A stretch of DNA of 64,000 nt from an uncultured Oscillibacter sp. GTDB taxonomy: Bacteria; Bacillota; Clostridia; Oscillospirales; Oscillospiraceae. The DNA lies in contig NZ_CAJTUX010000006.1 in the NCBI RefSeq assembly GCF_910579365.1, positions 7,419-71,418 of the forward strand. The letters are read 5' to 3'. Made by a program: the position numbers and the translations under genes. This document shows, piece by piece, positions 58,058 through 64,000 of the stretch; within the stretch, counting starts at the first letter, position 1, and every line of letters starts with the position of its first letter. Below the pieces are notes generated by a model. It did no database searches. It saw nothing but the letters and a program-made list of their open reading frames with translations, and was not told the origin of the DNA.

Positions 58058-59863
58058 TCAGTCCTCCATTGGCTGTCCCCGGCCCTGGGCGATGGGCAGG
58101 GTCATGCGGATCGTGGTGCCCGGCCCCTGGTGGGGAACCAGGGCGATGACGCCGTGGTGCCGCTGGACGATCTCCCGGGCAATGGAGAGGCCCAGGCCCG
58201 TGCCTCCGGACTCCCGGGACCGGGCCTTGTCCACCCGGTAGAACCGCTCGAAAATCCGCTCCCGGTCCTTTTCGGGGATGCCAATGCCGTTGTCCCAGAC
58301 CTCCATCCAGACCGTGTCCTCCTCGCAGCCGGCCAGGACCCGAATCTCCCCGCCGTCGGGGGTGTACTTGATGGCGTTGCCGATGATGTTCATCATCACC
58401 TGTTCCAGGCGGCTCCGGTCCCCCACGATGAGGGGCAGATGGCTCAGGTCCCCGCAGGTGAACTGATGGCCCCGCTGGCGGGCGTTCAGCGCGCTGGAGC
58501 GGACCACGCTTTGAATGGACTCGGCGAAGGGGAAGCGGGAGAGGACCAGCTCCGCGTCTCCCCGGTCCAGCCGGGAGAGGGTGAGAAGGTCCTGCACAAT
58601 GTGGGTCATCCGGTCGGTCTCGGTGATGATGATGTCCAGAAAGCCGTTGGCGGTGGACTGGGGGATGTCTCCCTCCGCGTCCCGCAGGGTCTCGGCGTAG
58701 GTGCGGACGTTGGTGAGGGGGGTCCGGAGCTCGTGGGAGACGTTGGCCACGAATTCCTTCCGCCGCTCCTCGTTGCGGTGCTGCTCCGTCACGTCGTGGA
58801 GAACGATGAGCACGCCGCCCCGCTCCCGGTCGGAGAAGGGGGCGAGATAGACCTCCAGCGTCTTCTCCCCCACCTCCATCTGCCCCTCGGCGAAGTTGGG
58901 GCGCTGGAGGGCCAGCATCTCCTGAAAGGGATAAACTTCGCCAAAGAGCTGGTCGTAGGTACACGCCGGGCCCACGACGCGCTGAAGCATGTCGTTGGCG
59001 GCGGGGTTGCAGTGGATGAGCTTCCCGTCGTGGGAGAAGGCAACCACGCCGTCGGTCATGTGGAGGAAGAGAGTGTCCAGCTTGTTCCGCTCGTTCTCCA
59101 CGGCGGCCAGGGTGGACTGGAGGACCCCGGCCATCTCGTTAAAGGTGCCGGTGAGGATGCCGATCTCGTCGGTGGATTCCACGGGCAGGGCGCTGCCGAA
59201 GTTGCCCGCGGCCATTTTCTCCGCCCCGGCGGTGAGCTTTTCGATGGGGCCCACCATGGTCTTGGAGAGGAGGAAGCTCAAGAGCACGGAGATCAGAAGG
59301 CCGATGACCAGGGCCTGCATGATGATGACGAAGAGCTGCTCGTTCAAACCGGAGACGGTGTCCCGGTTGTCCAGGATATAGATGATGAAGGCGTTGTCCC
59401 CGCCGAAGATGGGGATGGCGGCGTCCATATAGTCGGCGGTGATGTCGCTGACATCGCCGATGCCGGTCTCGTCGCGGCGGAGCACGGCGTTGCGGGCGGT
59501 GAGGAGGTTGGGGCTCTGCTCCCTGGGCATGGCGCTCTCGTCGGCGGAGCCGTTGAGATACGCGCCGGTCTCCCCGTCCAGGACGAAGTAGTTCCGGGTG
59601 CGGTAGTCGATGCCCAGCTTTCCGGCGGTGACGTCCAGCATGTCCCGGATGCGGGTGGCCCCGTCCTCCTGGGCGGCCTCGCCCCGGAGAGAGGAGACAA
59701 ACTCCCGCTGGTCCGCGCCAAAGACGCTGTCAATCTGCTGGTAGAAAGTACTGGTGAAGAAGCTGGAGACGTTGATGGTCAGGAAGGCCCCCACCACGGC
59801 CATGAGGGAGGTGATTAACAATAATAGGATAAGCGTCAGCTTCATGTGGAGGCTTCGGAACAT
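58058..59863 (-). CDS. walK: Sensor histidine kinase WalK
   Basis: 601 residues, AAGGTG before the ATG. Two membrane helices (about 8-30 and 180-203) enclose an extracellular domain. HAMP follows, then a PAS domain (TDGVVAFSHDGKLIHCNPAAND), HisKA with VSHELRTPLTNVRTYAETL (phospho-His near 376), and HATPase: MMNIIGNAIKYTP, WDNGIGIP, GTGLGLSIAREI. Topology and PAS are as in WalK, which senses wall status. Its gene is separated from walR by 366 nt that hold a dispersed repeat. Confidence 0.93.
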   Translation of the reverse strand: MFRSLHMKLTLILLLLITSLMAVVGAFLTINVSSFFTSTFYQQIDSVFGADQREFVSSLRGEAAQEDGATRIRDMLDVTAGKLGIDYRTRNYFVLDGETGAYLNGSADESAMPREQSPNLLTARNAVLRRDETGIGDVSDITADYMDAAIPIFGGDNAFIIYILDNRDTVSGLNEQLFVIIMQALVIGLLISVLLSFLLSKTMVGPIEKLTAGAEKMAAGNFGSALPVESTDEIGILTGTFNEMAGVLQSTLAAVENERNKLDTLFLHMTDGVVAFSHDGKLIHCNPAANDMLQRVVGPACTYDQLFGEVYPFQEMLALQRPNFAEGQMEVGEKTLEVYLAPFSDRERGGVLIVLHDVTEQHRNEERRKEFVANVSHELRTPLTNVRTYAETLRDAEGDIPQSTANGFLDIIITETDRMTHIVQDLLTLSRLDRGDAELVLSRFPFAESIQSVVRSSALNARQRGHQFTCGDLSHLPLIVGDRSRLEQVMMNIIGNAIKYTPDGGEIRVLAGCEEDTVWMEVWDNGIGIPEKDRERIFERFYRVDKARSRESGGTGLGLSIAREIVQRHHGVIALVPHQGPGTTIRMTLPIAQGRGQPMED

Positions 59864-59959
59864 CGTGAAAACACCTTCTTTTTCCCCTGGAGAGGGGGGG
59901 CTTGCCCTGACGGGCGGGGGGATTCAGCTATGAAGATAGCTGGTCCTTTGCACCCCCCA

Positions 59960-59992
59960 TTTTCTCTTTTTGGTTGCGCCAAAAAGAGAAAA
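59960..59992. repeat. Perfect 14-bp inverted repeat upstream of walK
   Basis: TTTTCTCTTTTTGG, loop TTGCG, then the exact complement. A self-complementary AAAAAGCGCTTTTT lies 25 nt further at 60026-60039. Both belong to the long non-coding gap between walR and walK and could act as a terminator or attenuator. Confidence 0.8.
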
Positions 59993-60097
59993 CGGGCCGT
60001 GCACGGTCCAAAAGAGAAAAAGCGCTTTTTACGGGGGACGAAGGGCGCGCCTGGGGCGGGTTCTCAGGTGCGAATACCTGTGCCCGCGGCGCAGTGC

Positions 60098-60221
60098 GGG
60101 CGGGAGTTTTGTCCCTGGCTGAATAGACCCGTTTCTCTTTTTGCTGCCGCTGCCTTGGCGGCTTTTGCGGCTGGGATGTTGGACGGTTCCCGCCCCGCGG
60201 GGGCGGCAATCCGCTGCCCGC
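60098..60221. repeat. Dispersed 124-nt repeat, copy B, between walR and walK
   Basis: Gap-free alignment with 41219-41342 (about 80 percent identical). It ends 8 nt before the walR stop and carries the GGGGCGGCA...TGCCCG hairpin at its right end. Confidence 0.8.
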
Positions 60222-60229
60222 CCCTAATT

Positions 60230-60943
60230 TCAATTCACCGCGAAATAGTACCCTGCGCCCCGGCGGGTGAGGATATACACCGGCGACGCCGGGTTCTCCT
60301 CGATCTTCTCCCGGAGACGCCGGACCGTCACGTCTACCGTCCGTACGTCGTCCCCTACATACCCATAATTCCATACCTGCTCCATCAGGTCCACCCGGGA
60401 ATAGACCTTGTTGGGATGGCTGGCCAGGAACGTCAGCAGCTCATACTCCCGCTGGGTCAGGTCAATGGCCTTCCCCGCCCGGAACACCTGGTGGCTGTCC
60501 GTGTTGATGGCCAGGTCCCCTGCCACGGGCATGGCGCTGTCCGCCGCCGCGGCTCCGGAGGGGGCCGTCATGGCCGTGCGGCGGATGTTCGCCTCCACCC
60601 GGGCAATGACCTCCCGCATGGAAAAGGGCTTGGTGATATAGTCGTCCGCCCCGATTTCCAGACCCCGGACCTTGTCGTCCTCCTCCTCCCGGGCGGTGAG
60701 GAGGAGGATGGGCACGCTGTCCCCCTCCCTGCGCAGGGCCTCGCACACGTCGAAGCCGATCATCTTCGGCAGCATGATGTCCAGCAGAATCAGGTCCGGT
60801 TTTTCCTCCCGGGCTTTTCGAAGGCCCTCCTCGCCGTCATAGGCCTCCAGCGTCCGGTAGCCCTTCCGCTCCAGGTTGAAGCGCAGAATGTCCACAATGT
60901 TCTTCTCGTCCTCTACGATCAGAACGGTCTTTTCCTCCGTCAT
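60230..60943 (-). CDS. walR: Response regulator WalR
   Basis: 237 residues, OmpR class. Receiver: acidic pocket VEDEKN (Glu11, Asp12), phospho-Asp55 in LILLDIMLP, Thr in LLLTAREEEDDK and Lys in DYITKPFSMREV. The DNA-binding domain (LTQREYELLTFLASHPNKVYSRVDLMEQVW, VRRLREKIEENP, RGAGYYFA) is typical of WalR/PhoB. Essential controller of wall hydrolases in relatives. Follows the nudix gene by 41 nt. Confidence 0.95.
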   Translation of the reverse strand: MTEEKTVLIVEDEKNIVDILRFNLERKGYRTLEAYDGEEGLRKAREEKPDLILLDIMLPKMIGFDVCEALRREGDSVPILLLTAREEEDDKVRGLEIGADDYITKPFSMREVIARVEANIRRTAMTAPSGAAAADSAMPVAGDLAINTDSHQVFRAGKAIDLTQREYELLTFLASHPNKVYSRVDLMEQVWNYGYVGDDVRTVDVTVRRLREKIEENPASPVYILTRRGAGYYFAVN

Positions 60944-60984
60944 AGTTGACCTCCAAACTCACGCGCCGGAGTCCTCCGGCGGCA

Positions 60985-61536
60985 TTACAGCTCCAGCAGA
61001 ATCTTCGCCTTCAGGACGGCGGCCACGGTTTTGGCGTCCTCGATCTCTCCGCTCAGGCAGCGGCGGACCATCTCGTCGAAGGGAATCCGCTCCACATTCA
61101 AAAATTCGTCCTCGTCCAGGCGCTGTTCCTCCATCCGGAGGTCCTGGGCAAGATAGAGGTGGAGGATCTCGCCATAGCAGCCCGGGGAGGGCAGGATGCG
61201 CCCCAGAGACTCGTACTTCCCCGGCACCGCGCCGGTCTCCTCCTTCAGCTCCCGGAGGCCGGCCGCATAGGGGTCCTCGCCGGGGTGATCCAGCTTCCCG
61301 GCGGGGATTTCCAAAAGCGTTCTGCCGAAGGGATAGCGGTACTGGGTCACCGCCAGCACCTGATTCTCCCCGTCCAGGGCCAGCACGGCCACGCCGCCGG
61401 GGTGGTCCGCCACCTCCCGCAGGGCGGTGCCGCCGTTGGGCAGCTCCACCGTGTCCACATGGACGGTGACGATCTTCCCGCGGAACTTCTCCTCCCGGCG
61501 GAGGGTCCGCTCTGTCAGATCCATCTGTTCGCACAT
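60985..61536 (-). CDS. ADP-ribose pyrophosphatase, nudix family
   Basis: 183 residues. The nudix box is GKLDHPGEDPYAAGLRELKEETGA (one residue longer in its first loop than the textbook G-x5-E form, as in many clostridial homologues). VTVHVDTVELPNG at the start and EIPAGKLD before the box place it with ADP-ribose hydrolases (NudF). AAGGA lies 9 nt before the ATG. It heads the walR transcript. Confidence 0.9.
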   Translation of the reverse strand: MCEQMDLTERTLRREEKFRGKIVTVHVDTVELPNGGTALREVADHPGGVAVLALDGENQVLAVTQYRYPFGRTLLEIPAGKLDHPGEDPYAAGLRELKEETGAVPGKYESLGRILPSPGCYGEILHLYLAQDLRMEEQRLDEDEFLNVERIPFDEMVRRCLSGEIEDAKTVAAVLKAKILLEL

Positions 61537-61614
61537 CCTCGATCATCCTTTCCAAAGGCCCCGCCTCCGGCGTCCTGCCGCTTGGGGCCGCATCCCGGCT
61601 GTTTCGTTGAGGAG

Positions 61615-61643
61615 ATTATACCACGCCGGCGGCAAAATGAAAA
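61615..61643 (-). promoter_or_regulatory. Promoter of nudix-walR
   Basis: Minus strand TTTTCA (61638-61643), 17-nt spacer, TATAAT (61615-61620), about 75 nt before the nudix ATG. The rest of the gap to 61758 shows nothing else I can support. Confidence 0.55.
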
Positions 61644-61758
61644 GAGAGACGGACAAAAAGTGTAGGTGTCCTTCCTCCGGACCGGAGGGCGGGACCAAAG
61701 CGGAGAACCGCTTTCGCGGAAAAACCGGAAAAATTTTCGCCTGTTCATAAAATACCAC

Positions 61759-61787
61759 TTGTTTTTGAGAAAAGGAAGAGGTATGAT
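61759..61787 (+). promoter_or_regulatory. Promoter of the vanY-like gene
   Basis: TTGTTT (61759-61764), 17-nt spacer, TATGAT (61782-61787). Confidence 0.6.
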
Positions 61788-61834
61788 GAAAAAAAGCCAC
61801 AGAATATCGTGGGCGCGGAAAGGAAAGGCAACCA

Positions 61835-62653
61835 ATGAAATGGAGGAAACGGACAGCAGCGCTGCTGGCGCCGCTGCTGCTGTTGTCAACGGCCGCTCAG
61901 GCTCGGGGACTGTTCAAGGCGCAGCCGGGGGAAGCAGGCGCCACCATTGATTTCCGGGTGGAGGCCCCTTGGGACGGGGTGGAAAAGCTGCCGGAGCTGA
62001 CGGTGATCCCCAATCTGGGAGAAGAGGCGAAGACACCGGAGGGCCCCGTTTTCCCGGAGGCGGAGGATTGGCAGCTGCTGCTGGTGAACCCCTGGAACGA
62101 GCTGCCGGAGGACTATGAGGTGAAGCTGAGGGACCTGCCCGACGGCATGAAGGTGGACGAGCGGGCCTATGACGACCTCATCGCCATGCTCCAGGCCTGC
62201 CGGGACGACGGGCTTTCTCCAAAAATCTGCTCCGCCTACCGGACGGCGGCCAAGCAGACCTATCTTTATAACAACAAGATTTCCCGGCTGCGGAACGCGG
62301 GCTACAGCCGGAAGGCCGCCGAGGCCGAGGCCGGACGCTGGGTGGCCCGCCCCGGCACCAGCGAGCATCAGCTGGGTCTGGCGCTGGACATCGTGTCCTC
62401 GTCCTATCAGGCCCTGACCAAGAAGCAGGAGCAGACCAAGGAGCAGAAGTGGCTGATGGAGCACTGCTGGGAGTACGGATTCATCCTCCGCTACCCCAAC
62501 GACAAAAGCGAGATCACCGGCATCGGCTACGAGCCCTGGCACTACCGCTATGTGGGCCGGGACGTGGCCCTGGACGTCCGGGACAGCGGCCTGTGCTTTG
62601 AGGAGTACTTATTGCTGCGGGAGGAAACTCTGGCGGCGGGAAAACCGGCATGA
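61835..62653 (+). CDS. Secreted D-alanyl-D-alanine carboxypeptidase, VanY/M15B type
   Basis: 272 residues with a signal peptide (MKWRKRTAALLAPLLLLSTA, cut near AQA). Zinc-site motifs of the family: ICSAYRTAAKQTYLYNN near residue 133, ARPGTSEHQLGLALDIV near 172 (His and Asp ligands) and GIGYEPWHYRYVG near 232 (Glu base and His ligand). It removes the terminal D-Ala from muropeptides outside the cell. No van resistance genes lie nearby; divergent from the nudix-walR transcript, so a wall-turnover role fits. Confidence 0.92.
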   Translation: MKWRKRTAALLAPLLLLSTAAQARGLFKAQPGEAGATIDFRVEAPWDGVEKLPELTVIPNLGEEAKTPEGPVFPEAEDWQLLLVNPWNELPEDYEVKLRDLPDGMKVDERAYDDLIAMLQACRDDGLSPKICSAYRTAAKQTYLYNNKISRLRNAGYSRKAAEAEAGRWVARPGTSEHQLGLALDIVSSSYQALTKKQEQTKEQKWLMEHCWEYGFILRYPNDKSEITGIGYEPWHYRYVGRDVALDVRDSGLCFEEYLLLREETLAAGKPA

Positions 62654-62660
62654 ACCGGAA

Positions 62661-62868
62661 AGAGACGGCGAAAGCCGTCTCAGGCTGGTGAAAAGTCTTT
62701 TCGCCAGCCTGAGCAAGTTTTTCCAACCTTAATAAGGTTGGAAAAACTTATGATTGAAAACGAAAGGAACCCCTCCTGGGTTCCTCTCGTAACTCTCTTC
62801 CTTCCCGTCGAGTTGGCTTTCCTCGTTTTTTGACAGGCAGAGACGGCGAAAGCCGTCTCTCTTTTTTT
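62661..62868. repeat. Hairpin cluster: five stem-loops with a 21-nt direct repeat at both ends
   Basis: The 21-nt sequence at 62661-62681 (8-bp stem GAGACGGC with a GAAA loop) recurs exactly at 62839-62859. Between them: a 14-bp stem at 62681-62711 (AGGCTGG type), a perfect 16-bp stem at 62715-62749 (AAGTTTTTCCAACCTT), and an 8-bp stem at 62765-62785 (AGGAACCC). Only the last copy is followed by a T-run. It directly follows the vanY-like stop. Confidence 0.85.
62839..62868 (+). terminator. Terminator of the vanY-like gene
   Basis: Stem AGAGACGGC / GCCGTCTCT with a GAAA tetraloop and a long T-run (CTTTTTTT). Confidence 0.85.
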
Positions 62869-62932
62869 GCCGTCTTGTCCAAGGTGTCTTGGATTTTTGG
62901 GGAAAAAGTCCTGAAAAATGTGGATTCTTCCG

Positions 62933-62961
62933 TTGAAAAGCGGCGCGGACTGGCATATAAT
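62933..62961 (+). promoter_or_regulatory. Promoter of typA
   Basis: TTGAAA (62933-62938), 17-nt spacer, TATAAT (62956-62961). The leader holds a hairpin ACGGCAGG / CCTGCCGT (62992-63017) just before the ribosome-binding site AAGGAG. Confidence 0.75.
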
Positions 62962-63039
62962 AAACAAACGTGAAATTTTGTCTTCCATTTTACGGCAGGG
63001 TTTCGTGATCCTGCCGTTCGAGAATAAGGAGATATCAAT

Positions 63040-64000
63040 ATGCAAAATGAACACCTGAGAAATATTGCCATCATTGCCCACGTCGACCATGGCAAGACCA
63101 CGCTGGTGGACGAGATGCTGAAACAGGGCGGCGCGTACCGGGAAAACCAGGAGGTGGTGGACCGGGTCATGGACTCCGGCGACCTGGAGCGGGAGCGGGG
63201 CATCACCATCCTGGCCAAGAACACCGCCATCCAGTACGGCGATACCAAGATCAACATCGTGGACACCCCGGGCCACGCCGACTTCGGCGGCGAGGTGGAA
63301 CGGGTTTTGAAAATGGTCAACGGCGTCATCCTCCTGGTGGACGCCGCCGAGGGCCCCATGCCCCAGACCCGCTTCGTGCTGAGCCGGGCCCTGGAGCTGG
63401 GGCACCGGGTCATCGTCGTCGTCAACAAAATCGACCGGCCGGACCAGCGGGTCTATGAGGTCATCGACGAGGTGCTGGAGCTTTTGATGGACCTGGATGC
63501 CACGTCCGAGCAGCTGGACTCCCCCATGCTCTTTTGCTCCGGGCGCAACGGCACCGCCTCCTGCTCCCCCACCGTCCAGGGCACGGATTTGAAGCCCCTC
63601 TTCGACACCATTCTGGAATATATCCCCGCCCCGGAGGCCAACGTGGACGAGCCCTTCCAGATGCTGGTGAGCTCCATCGACTACAACGAGTTCGTGGGCC
63701 GCATTGCCATCGGGCGCATTGAGCGGGGCACGCTGCGGCAGAACCAGGAGATCGCCGTGTGCAACTACCACGACCCCGAGGCCGTCCTCCGCAAGGCCAA
63801 GGCCACGGCCATCTATGAGTTCGACGGCCTGGGCCGGAAGACCGTGACAGAGGCCTTCGCCGGAAACATCATCGCCATGAGCGGCATTCCGGACGTGACC
63901 ATTGGCGACACCATCTGCGTCCCCGACACGGTGGAGGCCCTGCCCTTTGTGAAAATCTCCGCCCCCACCCTGGAGATGACCTTCTCCGTCAACGACTCCC
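63040..64000 (+). CDS. typA: Ribosome-associated GTPase TypA/BipA (3' end off the window)
   Basis: 320 codons from ATG 63040, running off the right edge. G1 IAHVDHGKTTLVDEML, switch I RERGITILAKNTAI, G3 IVDTPGHADFGGEV and G4 VVVNKIDRPDQR identify a translational GTPase; LGRKTVTEAFAGNIIAMSGI and ISAPTLEMTFSVNDS are TypA-specific parts of domains II-III. It binds 70S ribosomes and helps assembly and cold or stress growth. The C-terminal domain is not in the window. Confidence 0.95.
   Translation, partial: MQNEHLRNIAIIAHVDHGKTTLVDEMLKQGGAYRENQEVVDRVMDSGDLERERGITILAKNTAIQYGDTKINIVDTPGHADFGGEVERVLKMVNGVILLVDAAEGPMPQTRFVLSRALELGHRVIVVVNKIDRPDQRVYEVIDEVLELLMDLDATSEQLDSPMLFCSGRNGTASCSPTVQGTDLKPLFDTILEYIPAPEANVDEPFQMLVSSIDYNEFVGRIAIGRIERGTLRQNQEIAVCNYHDPEAVLRKAKATAIYEFDGLGRKTVTEAFAGNIIAMSGIPDVTIGDTICVPDTVEALPFVKISAPTLEMTFSVNDS

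Noticed and set aside
59928..60374. 148-codon minus-strand ORF over the walR-walK gap
   Set aside because: It crosses repeat copy B and the palindromes, overlaps the walR 3' end in another frame, and has no ribosome-binding site. The similar frame in copy A (41104-41394) is explained by the repeat.

Overview
The window is about 64 kb of chromosome from a high-GC, anaerobic, Gram-positive (Firmicutes/Bacillota) bacterium, most like the Oscillospiraceae (Flavonifractor, Oscillibacter, Dysosmobacter type). This is inferred from the WalRK system with YycH, YycI and WalJ, DivIVA/SepF, a DnaD-type protein, TypA, an HPr-like protein, Shine-Dalgarno sites of the AGGAGG type, and sigma-A promoters of the form TTGACA-N17-TATAAT in the AT-richer intergenic DNA. 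No gene names a species.

Layout. 0-8.3 kb: a DnaD-like protein running off the left edge, a small antisense-RNA unit, a YnbB-like PLP enzyme, a HAD phosphatase, tRNA-Ser(GGA), a Crh-like HPr, a secreted YcdB/SLH protein, a YfbR-type HD phosphatase and mtaB. 8.4-12.5 kb: a translationally coupled plus-strand run (cysteine desulfurase, MATE exporter, RlmA-type methyltransferase, isochorismatase-like hydrolase). 12.6-17.6 kb: a partial myo-inositol operon, iolE-iolB-iolD-iolG, behind a promoter with a LacI/cre-like operator. 17.7-34.1 kb: minus-strand housekeeping block: a pyruvyltransferase/FrhB fusion, dCMP deaminase, HAD, divIVA, sepF, yggS, an HlyD-like protein, hfq, miaA, an FMN oxidoreductase, a DUF6440-like protein, mutL, an AEC transporter, a CPBP protease, mutS and an MBL hydrolase. 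34.1-35.6 kb: a small accessory patch with a probable type I toxin-antitoxin pair, an 11-residue-repeat coiled-coil protein and a divergent XRE/86-residue pair. 35.6-41.2 kb: miaB, a free-standing ~310-nt structured RNA, tsf, rpsB and a CBS-type manganese pyrophosphatase.

41.4-48.1 kb: a PD-(D/E)XK-like protein, a sigma-54 activator and rpoN itself, greA, then yqeC-yqeB-selD (labile-selenium cofactor maturation for molybdenum hydroxylases). 48.1-52.7 kb: a lipoprotein serpin, a second XRE/86-residue pair, a radical SAM protein, a decayed stretch beside tRNA-Val(GAC), and an SDR. 52.7-61.5 kb: the wal region read leftwards: nudix, walR, walK, yycH, yycI, murA, a TfoX-C protein, walJ, rlmH. 61.8-64 kb: a VanY-type carboxypeptidase, a cluster of near-perfect hairpins, and typA running off the right edge.

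Most genes are conserved core functions (translation fidelity, mismatch repair, division, wall homeostasis). The less explained material is small: two antisense-RNA units, the 310-nt RNA, the hairpin cluster after vanY, a 124-nt dispersed repeat with one copy between walR and walK, and an ECF-type promoter shared by two genes for exported proteins.
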